A stretch of 64,000 bases of DNA from Utricularia gibba (GCA_002189035.1 CM007992.1:2356001-2420000); one strand, 5' to 3'; counted from the stretch's first letter, positions 1 to 12,037 are shown. The notes: generated by a model from the sequence alone, not told the origin. Made by a program: numbers and translations.

Positions 1-239
1 TCGATGGTTTCCATGTAAAAATCTCTGCCTACCCTCATTTCTGTTGATCAAATCGAGCAAATCGCGTAAAACATAACAAGGTGCGATATTTTTGGCTGCA
101 CCTATCACCCAAAAAATCCGCCCCATCTTGGACACCGATTTTCACCCTTAATAGTATCAAAGATCTTATAAAAAACTCAATAATTTCAAAAACAAAACTA
201 GTCGAATTTCGAACAACAATTTTTGCATTCAAACAAGAA

Positions 240-733
240 TAATGCTGGAGTACATTCAGAAAATTTCTTTTAGGAAATCCTGAAGACTTTTATGGCACAA
301 TCAATCAAGATCAAGAAAAAAATCAACTAGTGATCGAAAATTTGTAGAGTTGAAGTAGAAAAGAATTTACCATCTCAAATGAAGTTGAATACAAATTCTG
401 GTGGAGTCTAAATATTAGCATCATGACATTGAAAGCATGAAAAACAAAAACTTGGTAGAGAATTAGTTCAAACTAAAAGTAAGACTAATAAAAGAGACGG
501 ATATGAAGTTATGAAAAATGAGAATGAAATTGAGGTTCCTCCAGAACCAATTAATGTGAATGTGGCTCAACCTTCTTTTTTAGGAAGATTGAACTCGAGA
601 GAGGAACAACATAAGAAAAAGAAAATGTAAGATATTGGGGAATACTCAATTGAAGCTTATGCTTTCGAAATATGCTGATTTGGTGCCAAAGAGTGTAAAA
701 CACTTGAAGTTTCATATAAAAACTAAATTAAGA
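240..733 (+). mobile_element. Degenerate Athila-type gag/protease fragment
   Basis: This stretch aligns by eye with 4,641-5,165 of the larger Athila-type element downstream. Shared landmarks are the 'aatgctggag' start, the 'tttatggcacaatcaat' segment, a decayed version of the MTLRSGKE gag C-terminus and the PFPGRL-like segment. It contains many stop codons and indels and encodes nothing. It ends abruptly near 733, where hAT sequence starts, so the hAT element or a deletion has cut it. It is an older member of the same family as the 4.2-12 kb element. Bases 1-239 show nothing recognisable. Confidence 0.75.
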
Positions 734-736
734 AAA

Positions 737-2640
737 TTAATCAATTTCAGAACTCCTTGAGGTGTCGTCATTATCATCCCATTTATCTATCATGATATTT
801 TGTAATCTCAAATCAACAGCTACCCAATCCTTAAAGTAGACGCACACTTCCAATGTGCTATCTGCCAAGCTCTCATGGTGAGGAGTTAGGATGCAGCCAC
901 CTAAACCGAATGCACTCTTACTATCAACAGTGGAAGCTAGTGGTATAAAAACAGCTTTTGCTACTATAGCCAATGTAGGATAAGTAGACATTTGACTCTT
1001 CCACCATACCAATATATACAATTCATCTTTTTTAGACTTTTCCTGGTGGATTGCATTATATAATGCAACTTCACTACCTTTTGAAAGAGTACTTTGAGAA
1101 GCAGACACCATGACATAGAAGTCCTTTGACCCACTAGGCAAATCATTAGCCTCAATATTTGGAAGTCTAAGAGAAATAACATAATCCCAATACATTTTTA
1201 AACCTGCTTGCAAACTAGAAGCCTTCACCCTCGGATCAAGAATGCTAGACACAAGATATAAAATAGGAATATTTCTAAAATATTTTGCAAATTTTTCAAC
1301 TATAGTACAAACAACTTTTGTAAGAAATCTTGTATCAAAACATTTTTTAAAAGCTCTAGAGATACACTAAAGTATGAAACACTAAATGAGTAGTAGTATA
1401 GTATGATCCACTAAGCAAATACGTAAATTTTTCAAAGGTAGATAACAAATCACATAAACATTCACGTTTAGTAAAAATAATAGAATCTAGCTCAATCATA
1501 GGATCAATATGCATCAATATGAAAGATGGAATAATATGGTTGTCAAGTAACATAGAATTAATCATGCAAAGTATAGAATTCCACCTAGTTGAGCAATCAC
1601 CTTTAAAAGTTCTATATGGAATATCTAGAGCTTCACAAACTTGCTTAAACATAGCTCTCTTAGGACTACATTTTTTCATCAACTTAACTAACTTTCTAAA
1701 GGTCCAATAAACATGACTAAAATCATCTAACATAAAAGCATCTTGGACACATAAATTCAATATATGGCAAGCACAAGGAGAATGAAGAAAAGAACCTTGT
1801 TGAATGGGATTCATTGCTGTTTTCAATGCTGAAATTGCAGAAGAATTGTTAGAAGTATTACCAGGAGTTGAAAAAATATGATCAGCAATACGATATTCCA
1901 TACAAATTTTTGCAATTAACTCAGCAATCCTAGCACCTGAATGAGGAGTATCAAAGTGTCTAAAATCCAAAATTCTTTTTTGCATAAGCCACTTATCATC
2001 AATCCAATTAACTATATCTACCATATAATCGTCCCCATTCCCATCATGCCAGCAATCTGTTGTTAATCCAAATTTACATTTCAAAGACTAAAATAGAGAA
2101 ATTAAACAAGCCTTTTTTCCTCAAATTGTTAAAATGCAATTCTAACGTCTTTTCTTCTAGAAAATTGTAAATACTATGACTGCATACGTGTTCTAAAAAA
2201 AGGTTGCATGATTGGATTTTATACTTCAAAAAAAGGACGTTCACAAGCAATTAAAGTAAGCGCATAGGCAACTTGAGTTTTATGCAAATCAAAAGAAAAC
2301 TTTGCAGAAGCAGAAAGATTACCACCTAAAACATTCAAACTACTCTATCTAAGATTTTCCTCCCCATCCTTTACTACCCATCTACCAGGATGTTTATTCA
2401 TAACATGATGATTATAATTTGTAGTTGAACTACCCTTACAGTGCTCATAAGCCTAACGACAATATTTACAAATTTCCATTTTTTTACTGTATCATGCTTT
2501 AAATGCTCATGCCACACACCACCTCCCTTTCCTTATGCTGATGTAGAATCTGTTTGGCTTTCTTCACGAAATGCATATTCATCCACTTCAAGAAAAGGTG
2601 ATGGAGTTGACTGATTCAATGAATCTTGTGCTACTAAATA
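737..2640 (-). pseudogene. hAT-superfamily transposase pseudogene (BED finger, core, hATC)
   Basis: Read on the minus strand, the pieces lie in the normal hAT order. A BED-type zinc finger lies at about 2,360-2,480 (C, H...H spacing with NKHPGRW). The RNase-H-like transposase core is at 2,084-1,356 (LTTDCWH, then HILNLCVQD, then STRWNS). The C-terminal hATC dimerisation domain is at 1,252-737 (WWKSQMSTYPTLA, STVDSKSAFG). This is the layout of plant RICESLEEPER/Ac-like transposases, nuclear proteins that bind terminal repeats and excise the element. The frame is broken between 2,084 and the BED finger, and again between 1,356 and 1,252. No terminal inverted repeats or 8-bp target-site duplication could be found, so the ends are undefined. 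It abuts the Athila fragment at about 733. Confidence 0.88.
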
Positions 2641-2829
2641 AAAATTTGATAAACGAAAAATTTACACGTCGTTAAATGCAAATCTTCCTATTAAATAAAT
2701 TTATAACTTAATATACCTTCAAGCATAAAACAATTATGAGCATAGTGATTAGCGTCGAACACGAAAAGAAGGTGCTTGTCAAGTGATTAGTCAAAGCATG
2801 AAACTAGTGTTACGTTGGTAAAATTTGGT

Positions 2830-3720
2830 CTTAAGACGATGGAATGTAGTAAAGAAAAGTAACAAGTTTTTGGATTCGGTAGAGTCTGGAATGGAATGGG
2901 TGATGCCTTGGAACTCTTAGGGAATATATGCCTATAACTAAACAAGCTCACCTAAATCATAAATCATACAACTAACTCACAAGATCTAGGTCTACCCGGA
3001 TTCTTGTTTTTCCCCCTAATCTTTGGTCTACCTCTAATTAGGGTTGTTAAGCTGGGTTTCACTACTTCTCCCTCCTGTATCTATCCTGGTTTGTTAGGGA
3101 AGTGGCGTGATTTATGGTTGATTAGGTTTAAGGATGGATTAGCATGATTCTCCCCTTTTTACCCTAAGGCACCCCCGTAAATGCTTAGCCACTCATGATA
3201 AGGTAAAGGAAAACGTTTTCATAGCATATCCTAAGCAACATCCTTGCTTTAAAGCTAAACAACAACGAGCAATATATAGTAGAAGTGGAAAAGACAATTT
3301 GTTCGCGCAGGAAATCCAAATCTAGTCTTAGCTAGGAACAGTAAACATGAAGAACGAAAATAAATTCTCAAAGAGAAGTTGTGTTCTTCTAGTTCGTCGT
3401 TCCCCTTCTTCTTCTTCCTCCAGAAAAATCTCCAGAAACTTGTCGTGAGTCTCCAACGGGAGATCTACCTCCTCTCTCCAACTTTTCCTCCTTTTGTCCA
3501 AATTCTGCCTTTTTTTCCTCCTTAGATTTTGCGTGTACCATTTTTCAGGCTTTTGGCCTTATCTTCTGCCACTACACTGTGCATATTCGGTTCCTAAGGA
3601 TTTGTGTTGCGACCTGCACTGCATTACTTGAATAAAACTATTAGAAGGTTGGAACTAGATCGTAGATTTAGTTCCAACTAAGACTAAAATAACACAATTA
3701 CGGTGCTTATGCGCAAAAAT
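2830..3720 (-). repeat. Diverged LTR-like sequence related to the Athila-type LTRs
   Basis: The order of short motifs matches the minus-strand LTR at 30,720-32,190: repeated 'ggtctacc' motifs, a 'taaggca' block and 'agctactcat'-like text, then a CT-rich stretch. Overall identity is low, so this looks like an older or related LTR family and not a recent copy. No clear TG/CA ends or target-site duplication were found. No open reading frame of interest lies here. Bases 2,641-2,829 and 3,721-3,904 show nothing recognisable. Confidence 0.4.
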
Positions 3721-3904
3721 ATAAAACTAGGCAATAAAACTAAATTTTTGTAGCACAATATGAATCTTTTCCATCAATCACTCAAAAATATGTGTTATCA
3801 ATCTTTAAACTTGTGACACTTGAAGAAAATTCTGTCCATCAGCCTTATTTATTGTGTGTGTGCCATCATGAATTGAGATAGTGGAGTCACTGGTTACATC
3901 TAGC

Positions 3905-4221
3905 AGAACTTTGGAGTAACCCAAGTTATCACTTTAGCATTCGGATGAAACTTTTTTACTGCTTTTGTACGGATATCATCCTTCCAATGATAGAAGTACC
4001 AGAATTTAGGATCAGTTCGTAGAGGATTTTATGAGGGAAAAATAGGAGATACAAAGAGTCTTTTGAGAAAATTTACAACTCACACGGGAATATATGGAGA
4101 TGTATGCAGATCAAAATAGAACCGAGACAGAGTTCAATGTTAGAGAGATGGTGTATCATATGCTGCAACCTCACCATCTAACTTTCGTGGGCTTAAGAAG
4201 AAATATGAAATTATCACCTCA
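3905..4221 (+). pseudogene. Left half of a disrupted Ty3/gypsy integrase C-terminus
   Basis: Translation gives the tail of a plant gypsy polyprotein. A decayed 'AELW..PSYH.SI' integrase segment appears near 3,905-3,960. At 4,094-4,216 is the block RTETEFNVREMVY...LQPHHLTF...LRRNMKLSPH, the conserved region that follows the integrase core in chromovirus/Tat-type elements. Several stops precede 4,094. The sequence breaks at 4,221 exactly where the Athila 5' LTR begins and resumes at 12,033. It is therefore the host element into which the Athila copy jumped. Confidence 0.8.
4217..4221. repeat. Target-site duplication CCTCA (left copy)
   Basis: The five bases CCTCA immediately before the LTR start TGATAG at 4,222 are repeated exactly after the 3' LTR end at 12,033-12,037. 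A 5-bp duplication is the normal integration scar of LTR retrotransposons, so both outer ends of this element are fixed precisely. Confidence 0.85.
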
Positions 4222-4638
4222 TGATAGCACACAAATTTTCATGTTTTTAGGATATGAAAATCATGAGTTTTTAATTATGTTTAGTTGTAATTTTATAATA
4301 GTAAGTATTTATATATATAATTTAGGGAAATGTGATTTTTAGTGTGTTGGTGGGCTATATCTTTTGATTTATCCCACCCATGTTCTAACCCAATTTTGAG
4401 TCCAACAGCTACACGAAAATCATGGAAAAGTCAAGGATTTCGTGTAAGTTACCGCGCAGCAGGAAGTAATGAATACACTGTGCTTACAACAATCTGCAAG
4501 TCAGGGACAGGAGCAGCCGAAGTGTTAGAGAATGTACTTGCCTTGGGCAGTGGGAGGCGAGAGAAAGGCAGAGGAGAGAGAATCACAAGGGGAACGCGCG
4601 TTTTTCAGAATACACATAGGGGGATTTTTCCCTCCAAG
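4222..4638 (+). repeat. Truncated 5' LTR of the Athila-type element
   Basis: The roughly 415 bases match the first part of the 3' LTR (10,626-11,040) with about 25 differences by eye. They include the common start TGATA...CAAATTTTCATG and the 'gtaagttaccgcgcagcagg' block. At about 4,638 the sequence switches directly to gag ('ggaaatgctggag'), whereas the 3' LTR continues for about another 990 bases. The rest of the LTR, the primer-binding site and most of gag have been deleted. An open frame across this piece is LTR sequence, not a gene. Confidence 0.88.
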
Positions 4639-7600
4639 GAAATGCTGGAGTTAATTCTGGAAATTCATTGGAGGAAATGTTGAAGACATTCATGGCACAA
4701 TCAATTAAAAATCAATCTGAAAATCAACAAGCAATCCGGAATTCGGAGGTTTAAGTGAGTCAATTGGAAGCAGAGCTTGGGGACTTGAAATAGAAAGGGA
4801 GTTTACCATCTCAACCCAAGCTAAACCCAAATTTCAGTGGAGGGCCGAACATCAGCGCCATGACACTTAGGAGTGGAAAAGAGAAACCTGGACGAGAACT
4901 AGTCCACACTGAGACTAAGGAGAATGAAACAAAGGAGTACGAAGTTGCTGTACAAAGTGAGGATGAAATTGATGTACTACCAGAACCTGCCACAGTGAAG
5001 GTCACCCAGCCTCCTTTTCCAGGAAGGCTGAAGCCGAAAGAAGAGCAAACTGAGAAAGAGAAAATGTTGAAAGCATTGGGAAACACTCAATTAAATTTAA
5101 CTCTCTTGAAGTATATTGATCTTTTTCCAAAGAGTGTTAAATATTTGAAGCAGCTATGTATGTCAAAACCCAACCTGAAGGAGAAAGGTAAGGTGAAATT
5201 GAGTGAAGGCTGCTCGGGACTTCTTACATGGAAACTACCTGAAAAGTGTAAGGATCCGGGTACGTTTTCTATCCCATGCAAAATAGGAGATTTGTGCATC
5301 AGGAGGGCTATGGCAGACCTGGGGGCTTCAATAAATGTCATGTCGAATTATGAGGCACTTAGGTTGGGACCTTTGCAACTATCGGGTGTGCAAATTGAGT
5401 TAGCGGATACGAGAGTGATCTCTCCCAAGGGTTTGGTTGAAGATTTTCTGGTGAAAATTGAGCATCTTATATTCCTAGCTGATTTTTATGTGGTTAACAT
5501 GCCCACTAGAGGATCAAAGGACATGACAATTATTTCGGGAACACCATTCTTGAGCACTTCTAATGCTATCATCAACATGAAGATGGGAACTATTGAGCTT
5601 TCTTTTGATGAAGACAAAATCACACTTGACATAAGGATGTGAAAAATTATACCAGTGATTTTGAGAGCATTTGTGCTGTGGACGTCATGGATAGACTCAT
5701 TGCGGAGCACTTGAAGAAAGAAATTCAAGAAAAAGAAGAGGATCATGAAGTATCTTTATTTGCAAAATTTAAAGTTGAAGAAAAATTCGAGCAATTAAAC
5801 ATGGTGCAAGCCAAGACTAAGGAAGAGAGGTTAGCTGAATTGAAACCGTTGCCTAATCATTTAAAATATGTTTTTCTTGACACAGAGTTCAGGAACCCTG
5901 TTATCATCTCCACTGGTATAAGTTCCAACCAAGAGTTACGACTACTCGAGGTCCTGAACAGAAACAAGAAGGCAATACGTTGTATGCTTGATGACATTGA
6001 GGGGATCTGCCCATCCATATGCATGCACAGAATTTTTCTAGAAGATGGTGCAAAACCAGTTTGTCAACCCCAAAGACGCCTCAACCCAAACATGATGGAG
6101 GTGGTAAGAAAAGAAATTGTTAAACTCCATGATTCAGGAATTATTTACTCTATCACAGATAGTGAATGGGTGAGTCCCATTCATGTGGTCCCCAAGAAGA
6201 CAAGAATGACCGTGGTGGAGAATGAGAAAGGCGAGCTTGTTCCACAATGGGTGCAAAATGGATGGTGCGTTGCATTGATTATCGAAAGTTAAATGAAGTG
6301 ACAAAGTAAGACCATTATCCTTTGCCCTTTTATTGATCAGATGTTGGAAAAATTGATTGGAAAATCGTTTTATTGTTTTTCAAATGGATATTCTCAATAT
6401 AATCAGGTTCGTATTTCAGGACAGAACCAAGACAAGACAGCCTTCATGTGTCCATTTGGAACTTATGCTTATAGGAGGATGCCTTTTGGATTGTGTAATG
6501 CCCCAGCTACATTTCAGATGTGTATGACTAGTATTTTCTCTAATTTTGGTGATGATTTTATTGAAATATTTATGGATGGTTTTACAGTATATGGAGAAAA
6601 TTTTGAGTCATGCTTAGACCATTTAGATCAGGTTTTGAAGAAATGTGTAGAGAAAAATTTGGTTTTAAATTCTGAAAAATGTCATTTTATGGTGGATCAT
6701 GTAATTGTTCTAGACGATGTGATTTCAAAAAAATGAATTGAGATAGATAAGGAAAAAATTGAGATTATGTCTGAACTTCCTTATCCTATTGATGTAAAGG
6801 GTATTAGATCATTTTTTGGCCATGTTGGTTTTTATAGGAGGTTCATTAAAAAAATTTCGAAAAATGTCTTGCCTCTTAGTAGGTTGTTGCATAATGATGT
6901 TGCCTTTAATTTTGATGATGTATGTAAGCAAGCTTTTAATTCTTTGAAAAAGGCTGTTACTACTACACCTGTGTTGCAACCACCTGACTGGAAATATGAT
7001 TTTGAGATCATGTGTGATGCAAGTAATCATGCTGTGGGTGCTGTTTTGGGACAGAAAATTGAAGGAAAGCACCATGTTATCTCTTATGCTTTGAAAACCT
7101 TGGATGAGGCCCAGAAAAATTATATCATCACTGAAAGGGAATTCCTTGTTGTTATTTTTTCTTTGGAAAAATTTCGTTCTTATCTTTTTGGTAGCAAAGT
7201 GGTGCTATACACTGATTATTCAGCAGTAAAGCACTTGATCGAGAAGAAGGACTCCAAACCAAGACTTATCAGATGGGTCCTTCTTGTCCAGGAATTAGAT
7301 GTTGAGATAAAGGACAGGCCTAGAAGGAAGAACCTTGTGGCTGATCATCTCAACAGAATTGAAGGAAGTGAAGAAGATGGAATCATCACTGAAACGTTTC
7401 CGGATGAACATCTATTCTCAGTTCGGACTAATATAGGTGAGCCGTGGTTTGCTGACCTTGCAAACTTTGTTTCAACATGGGTGATGCCACCTAGAATGGA
7501 CTATCATGCGAGGAACAAGTTTAAAAGTGATGCCAAATACTACATATGGGACGATCCATATTTATGGAAGCGATGCAATGATGGTGTCATTCGAAGGTGC

Positions 7601-8760
7601 GTTCTTGAAAATGAGATTAAAAAAAAAATTGATCCTTGTCACGTAGGACCTTTTGGTGGCCACCATGGACCAAATAGAATAGCAAGAAAAATTCTAGATT
7701 GCGGATTTTATTGGCCACATATTTTCAGAGATTGCTACACTTATTGCAAGGGTTGTGAACCATGCCAAAAGGTAGGGAATTTATCAAACCGAAACGAAAT
7801 GCCTACACGGACTGATTTTGGTATGTGAATTATTTGATGTATGGGGTATAGATTTTATTAGACCATTTCCTACTTCAGCAGGTTACAACTACATTTTGGT
7901 TGCGGTTGATTATGTGTCCAAATGGATTGAGGCAATCCCTACACGGACTGATGATGCGAAGACTGTGATTAATTTCTTGCACAACAACATTTTCACGAGA
8001 TATGAAACTCCTAAGGCACTGATCAGTGATAGGGGAACACATTTTTACAATCAGGCCTTAAGGAGTGTCTTGAAGCATTTTAATGTTTGTTACAACTCTT
8101 CTACAGTGTACCATCCACAAACCAATGGACAAACTAAAGTCTCTAACAGGGAAATCAAACAAATTCTAGAGAAAGTTGTGAACCCAAGCAGGAAGGACTG
8201 GAGCATGAGGTTAAAGGATACACTTTGGGCTATACGAACAGCATACAAGACTTCCGTTGGGACTTCACCCTTTCGGTTGATCTATGGGAAGCCTTGTAGA
8301 TTACCAACAGCTTTTGAGCACAAGGCCAAGTGGGCAGTGAAGAAGTTGAACTTGCACAGCAACCTTAGTGCAAGCCACAACAGCAAGCTCCAGCTTTCAG
8401 AACTGGAGGAGTTGAGAAATGACGCGTACGAGAGCTCAAAACTATTCAAGGCTCGGACTAAGAGCTATCAAGATGCGCATATATCAAGCAGAAATTTCAA
8501 GATTGACCAGAAGGTTTTATTATTTCAATCCAAGTTGAAATTGCATCCTAAGAAGCTGAAATCAAGATAGATAGGGCCTTTTGTTATGAAAGAAATTTTT
8601 CTAAATGGTGCTGTGGAGATATTTGATGGAGACTCAAACAAAGGATTTTAGGTAAATGGGCATCGCTTTAAAATTTTTTATGAAAATGCTAACATGATCA
8701 CAGGAAATCTGGAGATGATCAAGCTGATGGATGCTCTAGAAACGTAGCCAAACGAGAAGT
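4639..8760 (+). pseudogene. Athila-type gag(C-term)-pol polyprotein pseudogene
   Basis: Domains in order: gag C-terminus with MTLRSGKE at 4,860; aspartic protease with DLGASINVM at about 5,311-5,340; reverse transcriptase from about 6,030 to 6,720 (MPFGLCNAPATFQ, then IFMDGF); RNase H at about 6,960-7,330 ([15 protein letters not shown]); integrase zinc finger at about 7,650-7,770 (HH...CxxC); integrase core at 7,830-8,180 with D in VWGIDF, D in ISDRG and E in NREIKQ; and a C-terminal tail to 8,760. Breaks: frameshifts near 5,640, 6,265 and 7,817, and in-frame stops near 6,328, 6,734 and 8,568. The second catalytic Asp of the reverse transcriptase is Gly (FMDG instead of FMDD). It would normally copy the element's RNA and insert the DNA; here it is dead. 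Confidence 0.92.
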
Positions 8761-8958
8761 CGGGCCCAAGACTATAAACAAGGGCGCTTGTGGGAGGCAA
8801 CCCATGGCTAAGTTTGAATTTCAGCATTTTAATTTCTAGTTTAATGTTGTTATTTTAGGAATTTAATCCATATTTTATGCCACTGGAAAATGATTTTTAG
8901 TGATAAGAGGAGTTATTGATGGGGAGTTACGAAAATCAGACCGTTGAGTTGAGCGGAT

Positions 8959-9687
8959 ATGCTAAACGAAAAATACTTGAAATTTGAGACAGCAGAACAT
9001 GTGGACAGGTCCGGAGAGGTAAAAGGTGCCAAGGCATTACTCTGCCGTCACATTGACTTTATGATTTTATTTGAGTTAAAACTTCCTGCATATGTGGAAC
9101 TGCCATATGAATTTGCCTCGACTTTCACTTACGAAATTCCAGAAACTGTTTTGGAGCCAATTGCTATTTCCTTTCGTTTGATGGGCACTGAATTTTCAAT
9201 TGCATTAGCTGAGTGGAATGTTGCCCTTGGTTTTTGTTTGAAACAGCAAGTAGATTCGCATGATTTTGCTGCTTCTTTATTTGATTATCCAGTAGACTTT
9301 GATGCTGAAGAATTTTATGGGATTTTAAATGATCAGCATGTCATTGAATTCAAGGCAAAGGGAACGAAATCTGAATTGTTTGCTGATCCATTCATGTGTT
9401 AGGTTCATATGTTAGCCACTACAACTCTTTTCGAAAAAAATGTTGGATTTAATGCTCTTTACAAACGTGAATTATTTGTGTTGTGGTGCATTATGAATAA
9501 GCGGTCTCTGAACTTAGGTGCAATGCTTGCTGAACAAATGAATAGGAATTATAGGCATACTAAAATTCAGCAACTAAGCTTTGGTCATATTGTTACGCAT
9601 TTGGTTCATACTCTTTATCCTGAAAAACTGTCTGAACTTGAATTTTTCCATGTTGAGAGACAGTATCATTGGATTCATATTCTTTGA
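8959..9687 (+). pseudogene. Athila-type third ORF (env-like position), interrupted
   Basis: Two consecutive open segments (8,959-9,402 and 9,409-9,687) lie in different frames just downstream of pol. The first carries a segment reading roughly ISFRLMGTEFSIALAEWNVALGF, which resembles the conserved core of the Athila ORF-1 protein family. The second reads on as NVGFNALYKRELFVLWCIM and RHTKIQQLSFGHIVTH, in the style of plant retroelement ORF3 proteins. By position (between integrase and the 3' LTR) it corresponds to the env-like gene of Athila elements. No signal peptide or clear membrane span is visible, and the function of such proteins in plants is unknown. A stop near 9,400 breaks the frame. 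Confidence 0.6.
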
Positions 9688-9689
9688 AA

Positions 9690-10625
9690 GTTGCTGGACT
9701 AATCCAAGCCCAAGGAAGTGGGTTTGTTTTTAGATCTTTGGCAGTGCTAGAAGGAAGCGTTATCCCAAGGAAGAAGAAGGAAGACACTGCTGCTCCATCA
9801 AACTGTTTATCCTAAGTCTAGACTTAGAGTCGTGTTTACCGTAGGTTATGTTTAGTAGCAACAAACTCTTTCCGATGCTAAGTGATTGAACATTATAGCT
9901 GCTAGATGAATTATGTTGCATGAGTTTTGTAGACCTTTCTGATACCCGTGAGCATGTTTTTACCTTTTTATTTCATGAGAGCATGTGTAAGACCCGAGGA
10001 ATCTAAGAAGTGTGCTCTAGATTATTTTTATATGAATTGTTGAACTTCATAGTCACTGTGGAACAGGTTGTCAACCACGAAAGATGAGAGGTGAATAAAG
10101 GGTCAAAAAAAAAAATTAAGACCCAAGTCCTAAAAAGCAGCACATATTAAAAGAGCATGTGTGGACTCAATAAGTAGTGAAAGGGTGAGCAGGGAAGGAC
10201 TAATCCGGAGGAGTACGGGGGAGCCTGGTGTTATAAGATGTGAGTGCTTGCCCAACGCTCAGAAAAGAAAACGCAATCACATTATGCTTGGATTAGTCTG
10301 CAACAAGCTGCCCCTTCGTTGCTCAAAAAAAGAAAGAAAAAAAAAGAGAGACGAAAAAAAAAGAGAAAAAATGGGTTGGCAATCGTTGTCCTAAGTGAAT
10401 TTGGAGGGATCACTTCAATAAGATATGATCTTCGAAAACACTCCCTAAGAGGAATCTACTCATGCATATTTGAATGATGAAATGATATGCACACTTGCAC
10501 TTCTCTAACTCATGCACCGAAATTTATTCTCAGTTTTTATGTTCATGACTATTGCTGAAAGAACCAGTTTTCTGTTAGTCTTAGGTAAGACTTGAGGACA
10601 AGTCTAGTGTCGTTGTAGCATAGTG
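9690..10625 (+). other. Non-coding 3' tract of the Athila-type element
   Basis: No coding motifs are visible. It contains a purine-rich run (A/G, about 10,325-10,375) and a 'gacttgaggacaag' segment shortly before the 3' LTR, features common ahead of the polypurine tract in plant gypsy elements. Short open frames here (for example 10,161-10,394) are low-complexity Lys/Arg runs, not genes. Confidence 0.55.
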
Positions 10626-12032
10626 TGATACCAAGCAAATTTTCATGTTTTTAGGATATGAAAATCATGAGTTTTTAATTATGTTTAGTTGTAATTTTAT
10701 AGTTTTAAGTATTTATATATATAATTTAAGGAAATGTGATTTTTGGTGTGTTGGTGGGCTAAATCCTTTGATTTAGCCCACCCATGTTCTAACCCAACTT
10801 TGAGTTCAGCAGCTACCCGAAAATCATGCAAACGTCAAGGATTTCGTGTAAGTTACCGCGCAGCAGGAAGTAATGAATACACTGTCCTTACAACAATCTG
10901 CAAGTCAGGGACAGGAGCAGCAGAAATGTTAGAGAATGTACTTGCCTTGGGCAGTGGGAGGCGAGAGAAAGGTAGAGGAGAGAGAATCACAAGGGGAACA
11001 CGCGTTTTTTAGAATACACACGGGGGATTTTTCCCTCCAACATTCAGAAACTCCCAACGGCGGGGAGAACGACTTCTCCACCGACGAACAGCTCGAACAC
11101 GAAGAACACTGACCAAAAGAGAAGAAGAAGAACTTCATTCTCAAGCACAACATTAGAACAAGTTCACCGCTATGGTTCCAATCCAGGAACAGTAGTACAC
11201 GGAAACCAGAACTCTTACTGCTTTATTTTTGTTTGTTTATGTTTTCAGTTTCTGCAACTAACTCTTTCACAATGTTCTTGACATTCTCTCTGTTTTATGT
11301 TAATGTTATTACCTTCAAAGTATGAGTAGCTAAACTCTAGGGGTGTCTTAAGGTGAAGCATAGTGGTATGGGTCTAGGAGTCTTAATAAAATTCACCATG
11401 TTTTCTTAAGTCTTGTTTCTATCAAGCCAGGGTAGACCTAAGGAGGGAAACAAATAGCTTCAAAACTTAGATACTTGATTTAGAGGTAGACCAATAAATC
11501 AAAATGGGAGCAGTAGGTGTTAGTCCGCGGTAGAACCAGCAGAACCAGATAAACCATGTTTTATATGCTTTGCATGCGGATAGTCCTAATTGCAATGTTG
11601 GTGATGATGTGAGGACTAACTTAGCTGAAAATATGATGAATGACCTGGGTAGACTTAGGTTATTCGAAGTTGTGAGTGTAGGAACATGGTAGATTAAATT
11701 TGAGATTTTTTCACCATACCACCTGTAGACCCTTAAGGCACCTTAATATTATTCTGAGTTAGAACCAGTACCTGTTACCTTAGCTTTAAGACCTGACACT
11801 GTTTACTAATCTTGTTTACCACTGTTGGTCCGAGCTTTAGACTAAGACTTACCCGTACTTTGAATCATGCATCTGCTGAAATACATGACAAGCACAAGCT
11901 CCTTGTAATCGACCCTGACATCCACTATAAAAGTTTTCTAAATTTGTATTTTGTGTAGATTAGGGCTTATAAATGTATTTGATACGGAAGTTTGCTTTTA
12001 TTACAACGATATGCTAAAATTTCCGTTTATCA
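10626..12032 (+). repeat. 3' LTR of the Athila-type element (about 1.4 kb)
   Basis: It begins TGATACC and ends TTTATCA, followed by the CCTCA duplication. Its first 415 bases match the truncated 5' LTR, and its whole length is collinear with the minus-strand solo LTR at 30,720-32,190. For example, the last ~120 bases ('ctccttgtaatcgaccctga', 'tttctaaatttgtattttg') reappear as the reverse complement of 30,720-30,840. Between 11,340 and 11,790 are several 'ggtctag/gtagacc' repeats typical of this LTR family. Confidence 0.88.
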
Positions 12033-12037
12033 CCTCA
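12033..12037. repeat. Target-site duplication CCTCA (right copy)
   Basis: This is an exact copy of 4,217-4,221, immediately after the LTR end TATCA at 12,032. See the left copy. Confidence 0.85.

Larger units (their letters stand above)
4222..12032 (+). mobile_element. Athila-type Ty3/gypsy retrotransposon, defective
   Basis: The element runs from a truncated 5' LTR (4,222-4,638) through a gag remnant, protease, reverse transcriptase, RNase H and integrase (4,639-8,760). After these come an Athila-type third ORF (8,959-9,687), a non-coding 3' tract and a full 3' LTR (10,626-12,032). It is flanked by CCTCA duplications. The lineage is inferred from the LRSGKE gag tail, the DLGASINVM protease site, the F-M-D-x-F reverse transcriptase signature and an extra ORF after pol. 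It cannot move by itself: it lacks the primer-binding site, most of gag and about 1 kb of 5' LTR, and the polyprotein is interrupted at least six times. Confidence 0.9.

Noticed and set aside
4342-4683. 113-aa open frame on the plus strand
   Set aside because: It lies in the truncated 5' LTR, and the same text recurs in the 3' LTR (10,743-11,012). It is LTR sequence, not a gene.
10161-10477. Two Lys/Arg-rich overlapping frames
   Set aside because: They translate a purine-rich run in the 3' non-coding tract of the Athila element.
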